A stretch of DNA of 64,000 nucleotides, from contig NZ_FZOQ01000007.1 in NCBI RefSeq assembly GCF_900188175.1, positions 1 through 64,000 of the forward strand. The letters run 5' to 3'. Position 1 is the first letter of the stretch, and every line of letters begins with the position of its first letter. Both the position numbers and the translations under genes were made by a program. Under the pieces are notes generated by a model that was not told the origin of the DNA, searched no databases, and was given only the letters and a program-made list of their open reading frames with translations. Of the stretch, positions 60,454 to 64,000 are shown one piece after another. This stretch comes from Pontibacter ummariensis (GTDB taxonomy: Bacteria > Bacteroidota > Bacteroidia > Cytophagales > Hymenobacteraceae).

Positions 60454-63400
60454 TTATCCTACCTGCTCCAGTAAATCCAGCTTTAAGCTATCGTCCAGTA
60501 TCTGCTTCACTTCCGGGCGGCATGATCCACAGCCTGTTCCTGCCCCTGTAGTGACACAAAGCTCCTTAAAGTCTGTACAGCCCCCCGCAATCTTCTGCCG
60601 GAGGTTTTCGCTGCCCACGTTGTTACAGCTACACACCAGCCTGCCCAGCACGGGTTCTGCTTTACTACCACTCCGCAGTAGCTGCAGTCGCTTTTCGCTG
60701 AGCTCTATTTTATTCGAGATAAGCTCCCGGTACTCCTGAAACTCGCTTTTATCACCTATCAGGATAGCGCCCACCAACCTGTCCTGGTGAATGATGCACT
60801 TTTTATAATAGCGCTTGGCTTTATCGATAAAGACAATCTCTTCATAATTCTCATTATCCGGGCTTTCTGGCAAGCCGATGCTGCACAGGTCGAAACCATG
60901 GATCTTGATGATGTTCATGAAAGTGCTGCCCTCGTAATAGCTGGCAATGTCGCCGCTCAGGTACCGGGCCACCACATCCGCCTGTTGTTCGGCAGCGGCT
61001 GTGATACCGTAAAGCACCCCCTCAAACTCGGCAATCTCGCCGATCGCGAAGATGTTCGGATCGCTGGTCTGCAGCCTCTCGTTTACCAGAACTCCTCGCT
61101 TGCACTCCAGGCCGCATTCACGGGCCAGCTCCAGGTTTGGCACGGTACCGATTGCGATGATCATGGCATCGCAGTCGATACGATGGCCGCTTTTCAGGCC
61201 GACCCCGGTGAGCTTAGACCGGCCATAGTACAGCTGCACCTCATCGTTAAAATAAAGATCGCAGCCCTGGTCCACCATTTCTTCCTGCAGCAACTGACTC
61301 CCCAGCGGGTCCAGTTGCCGGTCCAGGAAACGGGAAATACGCTGGATGATGGTCACTTTGGTTCCGATCTCCCGCAGCGAGGCAGCCATTTCCAAGCCCA
61401 ACAGACCTCCGCCAACAATTACGACATTTGCGTTTGCCGGCAGGTGGCTCTTAAAGTTATCCGCATCGGTGCGGCTGCGCATGGTAAAAATGCCAGGCAG
61501 GGAGGGCACATGCTTTGGCATAGCCGCACGACTACCGGTCGCCATAATCAGGACATCATATTCCGTGCGTACTCCTCTCGAGTCGACCACAAATTTGTTT
61601 TCCCGGTCAACCTTCTCCACGCTCACCCCCCGGAGCAGGCGGATGTGGTAGTCCGGCTCTTCGGAGTCTTTCATCTTCACGAGCTGCTCCCAGCGCTGTT
61701 GTCCGCTGATGTAGTCAGGCAGCATCACCCGGTTATAGAACGGAAAGTCCTCTTTGCTGAAGATCGTAATTTCGTCGATCTGATTTAACGCACGGTAAGA
61801 CTTCACAAAACCATAGGCTCCAGCCCCTGCTCCTACTACTACGATGCGCTGGAAAGGCTTTTTATATCTCTCGACCCGAACGGCGCAGTATTTAAAATCA
61901 GGCTCTTTGGAAACAGGGTCCAGTAGTTCACTGGTCACATTGTTGGCGCGGTTAAGGTCGCTACCCAGTATTTTACCCCAGTGCATGGGCAGAAACACGA
62001 CACCCTGCTTAATGTTTTCCGATACCTTCGCCTTTACCCGCACCTCCCCTCTTCTGGAGCTAATTAAGGCCATCTCCCCCTCTGTTAACTGCAGCTGGGC
62101 AGCATCGGCAGGATGTATCTCCAGGAAAGCCTGGGATATATGCTTTTTGAGCTTGTTGACCTTGCCCGTCTTACTCATCGTGTGCCACTGGTCCCGGATA
62201 CGGCCGGTGGTTAAGATCAGTGGATAGTCCTCGTCCGGCTGCTCGCTTCTAAAGTCAACAGGCACCGGATGAATAATGGCCTTTTTGGAGGGGGTGTAGA
62301 AGATTTTGTCTGAGAATAACCTTGGGGTACCTGCTGCCCTCTCCCCGCTTGGGTAGGGCCACTGCACCGACCGCTTTTCTTTTAGTACCGCATAGCTTAG
62401 CCCGGAAATATCGATGTTTGTACCTGCCGTTAACCGCGCATGCTCCTGGTAAATCTCGGAGGCACTGGCATAGTCAAAGCCCTTGTAGCCCATTTTCCGG
62501 GCAAAGCGGCAAATGATCTCCACGTCCGGCAATGCTTCGCCAGGGGCATCCGTTATTTTGTTCAGGTAGGTGATGCGGCGTTCTGAGTTGGTCATAGTGC
62601 CTTCCTTCTCCGTCCAGGCGGCAGCCGGCAAAATGACGTCGGCATATGACAGTGTTTCCGGTTTGTTGCTGATCTCCTGCACCACCACAAACCTGGCCTT
62701 CTTCAGCCCTTCTTCCGCCATACGGGCATTCGGCAGGCTGGTCAGCGGGTTAGAGCAAAGGATCCAGATAGCCTTTAAACGGCCATCGTTCAGAGCCTCG
62801 AACATTTCGGTGGCGGTAAGGCCCGGCTTTTCAGAGATGGCTGTTCCTCCCCAAAACTTTTGCACCTCTTCGCGGTGTGCCGGGTCGTTCAAGTTACGGT
62901 GCGCCGCCAGCAGGTTAGACAGGCCGCCCACTTCTCTGCCTCCCATGGCGTTGGGTTGGCCTGTCAGGGAAAAGGGGCCGGAGCCGGGTTTGCCAATGTG
63001 CCCGGTGATAAGGTTCAGGTTCAGCAGGCTCAGGTTTTTGTTTACGCCAATGGCACTCTGGTTCAGGCCCATCGTCCACATAGAGATAAAGCCTTTTGCG
63101 TTGCCAATGTATTTGGCCGCCAGCCTGATATCCTCCTCGCTCACCCCGCAGATCTCTGCTGACTTGCCAAGCGTTCGTTGGAAAACCACCTCCCTGTACT
63201 GCTCAAAACCCTGCGCATGATTACGGACAAAGTCTAAATCAATGTCTCCGTTCTCGATCAATACCCGACCAATGGCATGATTCAGGACAACATCAGTACC
63301 CGGGTTCAGCTGCAAGTGCAGATCTGCTATGGCACAGGAGTCTGTTACCCGCGGGTCCACCACGATAATTTTCACATCGGGGTTAGTAGCCTTATGCGCC

Positions 63401-63978
63401 TCTACTCTTCTCCAGAGAATCGGATGGCACCAGGCCGGGTTTGCCCCGGTTACATAGAAGCAGTCAGCCAGCTCGATATCGTCATAGCAGATCGGAACAC
63501 TGTCCTCGCCCAGTGCCATCTTATAGCCGGCTACCGCACTGCTCATGCACAGGCGGGAGTTGGTGTCGATGTTGTTGCTGCCAATAAAGCCTTTGATCAG
63601 TTTATTGATCACATAATACTCTTCCGTGAGGCACTGTCCTGAGGCATAAAAAGCGACCGACTCGGGTCCGTACTTCTTGATAAAGGTGCTGAACACAGCG
63701 GCTGTGCGCTGCAGGGCCTCCTCCCAACCGACGCGTTGCATCGGCATGTTCTTGTTGTAGCGCATCTGCGGATAAAGCAGCCGGTCACGCTTATCGTTCA
63801 CCGTGTACTGCAGGTTCATCCCTTTACTGCACAACATGCCTTTGTTTACAGAATAGTCTTTGTCACCCTCTACGGTCACCGTTCCATTCTTCTCTTTCGA
63901 AACCACTACCCCGCAACCTACACCACAATAGCAACAGGTGCTGGTAAAGGTGTCTTTATATTGAGTGTTTACAGACAT
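60454..63978 (-). CDS. Assimilatory nitrate reductase fused to NirB-like FAD module
   Basis: 1174 residues in three parts. 1-705: molybdopterin nitrate reductase of the NasA/NapA type, with 4Fe-4S cysteines C15, C18, C22 and C50, and Mo-binding C144 in NSRLCMSSAV. About 708-1100: NAD(P)/FAD oxidoreductase like NirB N-terminus, with RIVVVGAGAGAYG and VVIVGGGLLGLEMAASL. About 1105-1174: BFD-like [2Fe-2S] domain, CSC and, later, CGSC. So electron input and nitrate reduction are in one cytosolic polypeptide. No signal peptide. It is first of an operon with the rubredoxin fusion 15 bases downstream. The right window edge cuts just before its start region. Confidence 0.92.
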   Translation of the reverse strand: MSVNTQYKDTFTSTCCYCGVGCGVVVSKEKNGTVTVEGDKDYSVNKGMLCSKGMNLQYTVNDKRDRLLYPQMRYNKNMPMQRVGWEEALQRTAAVFSTFIKKYGPESVAFYASGQCLTEEYYVINKLIKGFIGSNNIDTNSRLCMSSAVAGYKMALGEDSVPICYDDIELADCFYVTGANPAWCHPILWRRVEAHKATNPDVKIIVVDPRVTDSCAIADLHLQLNPGTDVVLNHAIGRVLIENGDIDLDFVRNHAQGFEQYREVVFQRTLGKSAEICGVSEEDIRLAAKYIGNAKGFISMWTMGLNQSAIGVNKNLSLLNLNLITGHIGKPGSGPFSLTGQPNAMGGREVGGLSNLLAAHRNLNDPAHREEVQKFWGGTAISEKPGLTATEMFEALNDGRLKAIWILCSNPLTSLPNARMAEEGLKKARFVVVQEISNKPETLSYADVILPAAAWTEKEGTMTNSERRITYLNKITDAPGEALPDVEIICRFARKMGYKGFDYASASEIYQEHARLTAGTNIDISGLSYAVLKEKRSVQWPYPSGERAAGTPRLFSDKIFYTPSKKAIIHPVPVDFRSEQPDEDYPLILTTGRIRDQWHTMSKTGKVNKLKKHISQAFLEIHPADAAQLQLTEGEMALISSRRGEVRVKAKVSENIKQGVVFLPMHWGKILGSDLNRANNVTSELLDPVSKEPDFKYCAVRVERYKKPFQRIVVVGAGAGAYGFVKSYRALNQIDEITIFSKEDFPFYNRVMLPDYISGQQRWEQLVKMKDSEEPDYHIRLLRGVSVEKVDRENKFVVDSRGVRTEYDVLIMATGSRAAMPKHVPSLPGIFTMRSRTDADNFKSHLPANANVVIVGGGLLGLEMAASLREIGTKVTIIQRISRFLDRQLDPLGSQLLQEEMVDQGCDLYFNDEVQLYYGRSKLTGVGLKSGHRIDCDAMIIAIGTVPNLELARECGLECKRGVLVNERLQTSDPNIFAIGEIAEFEGVLYGITAAAEQQADVVARYLSGDIASYYEGSTFMNIIKIHGFDLCSIGLPESPDNENYEEIVFIDKAKRYYKKCIIHQDRLVGAILIGDKSEFQEYRELISNKIELSEKRLQLLRSGSKAEPVLGRLVCSCNNVGSENLRQKIAGGCTDFKELCVTTGAGTGCGSCRPEVKQILDDSLKLDLLEQVG

Positions 63979-64000
63979 TGTGTTATCCTGTTATTGGGGA

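Noticed and set aside
60787..61788. 333-codon plus-strand frame
   Set aside because: Antisense to the FAD module of the nitrate reductase, whose motifs are clear on the other strand.

Overview
The window reads as ordinary chromosome of a Bacteroidota bacterium, most likely a Cytophagales / Hymenobacteraceae (Pontibacter-like) species. The reasons are a secreted protein with a type IX secretion C-terminal sorting domain, a head-GIN-domain lipoprotein, many -7 promoter elements close to TAnnTTTG with -33 TTG about 20 bases upstream, starts with little Shine-Dalgarno sequence, and many Bacteroidota-typical families (Mqo, VF530, DUF4010, DUF6056, zincins with DUF5117-type context). There is no rRNA, CRISPR array, integrase or intact insertion sequence. 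Genes lie on both strands in short operons, and most convergent ends carry a strong intrinsic terminator.

Layout. 0-10 kb: malate:quinone oxidoreductase, a five-PAS histidine kinase with a single-domain response regulator, a Mut7-C RNase-like protein, an MpaB-type oxygenase, an NCS2 purine permease and an MgtC/DUF4010 membrane protein. 10-20 kb: M28 peptidase, tRNA-Ile2 (CAT), HAD hydrolase overlapping an M50 protease, and a minus-strand run of a double-length D-Ala-D-Ala ligase, PASTA protein, T9SS-exported protein and rhodanese. 19.5 kb holds a palindromic cluster of REP-like hairpins. 20-30 kb: phosphoglycerate kinase, secreted MBL-fold hydrolase, amidase lipoprotein, ACT protein, VOC protein, an unusual Lgt-like fusion, a large zincin lipoprotein and a quinone-oxidoreductase-like protein. 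31-41 kb: lipase, small stress or detoxification families, amidohydrolase lipoprotein, DUF6056 membrane protein, RecQ and a phage-annealing-like protein. 42-48 kb: LolD-like ATPase, three tandem AI-2E-family permeases, sucC, an Ohr peroxidase with an upstream palindrome, and tRNA-Arg(TCG). 49-54 kb: a decayed beta-lactamase-family pseudogene, an SPW-VKOR-SPW membrane protein, a Na/Ca exchanger-type antiporter, an MFS transporter and tRNA-Pro(GGG). 54.8-64 kb: a large FAD/Fe-S oxidase, purU, and a two-gene nitrate assimilation operon.

How the genes fit together. Central carbon and energy genes (mqo, pgk, sucC, D-lactate/glycolate-type oxidase) are scattered. The ligase-PASTA pair suggests an envelope link. 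The nitrate operon is compact: one 1174-residue polypeptide joins a molybdopterin nitrate reductase, an NirB-like FAD module and a BFD-like [2Fe-2S] module, and it is followed 15 bases later by a nitrite/sulfite-reductase-like protein fused to rubredoxin. The best candidates for something under-described are that rubredoxin fusion, the tandem ligase whose two halves lose different motifs, the Lgt-like protein with a barrel-like tail, and the REP-like palindromic cluster.
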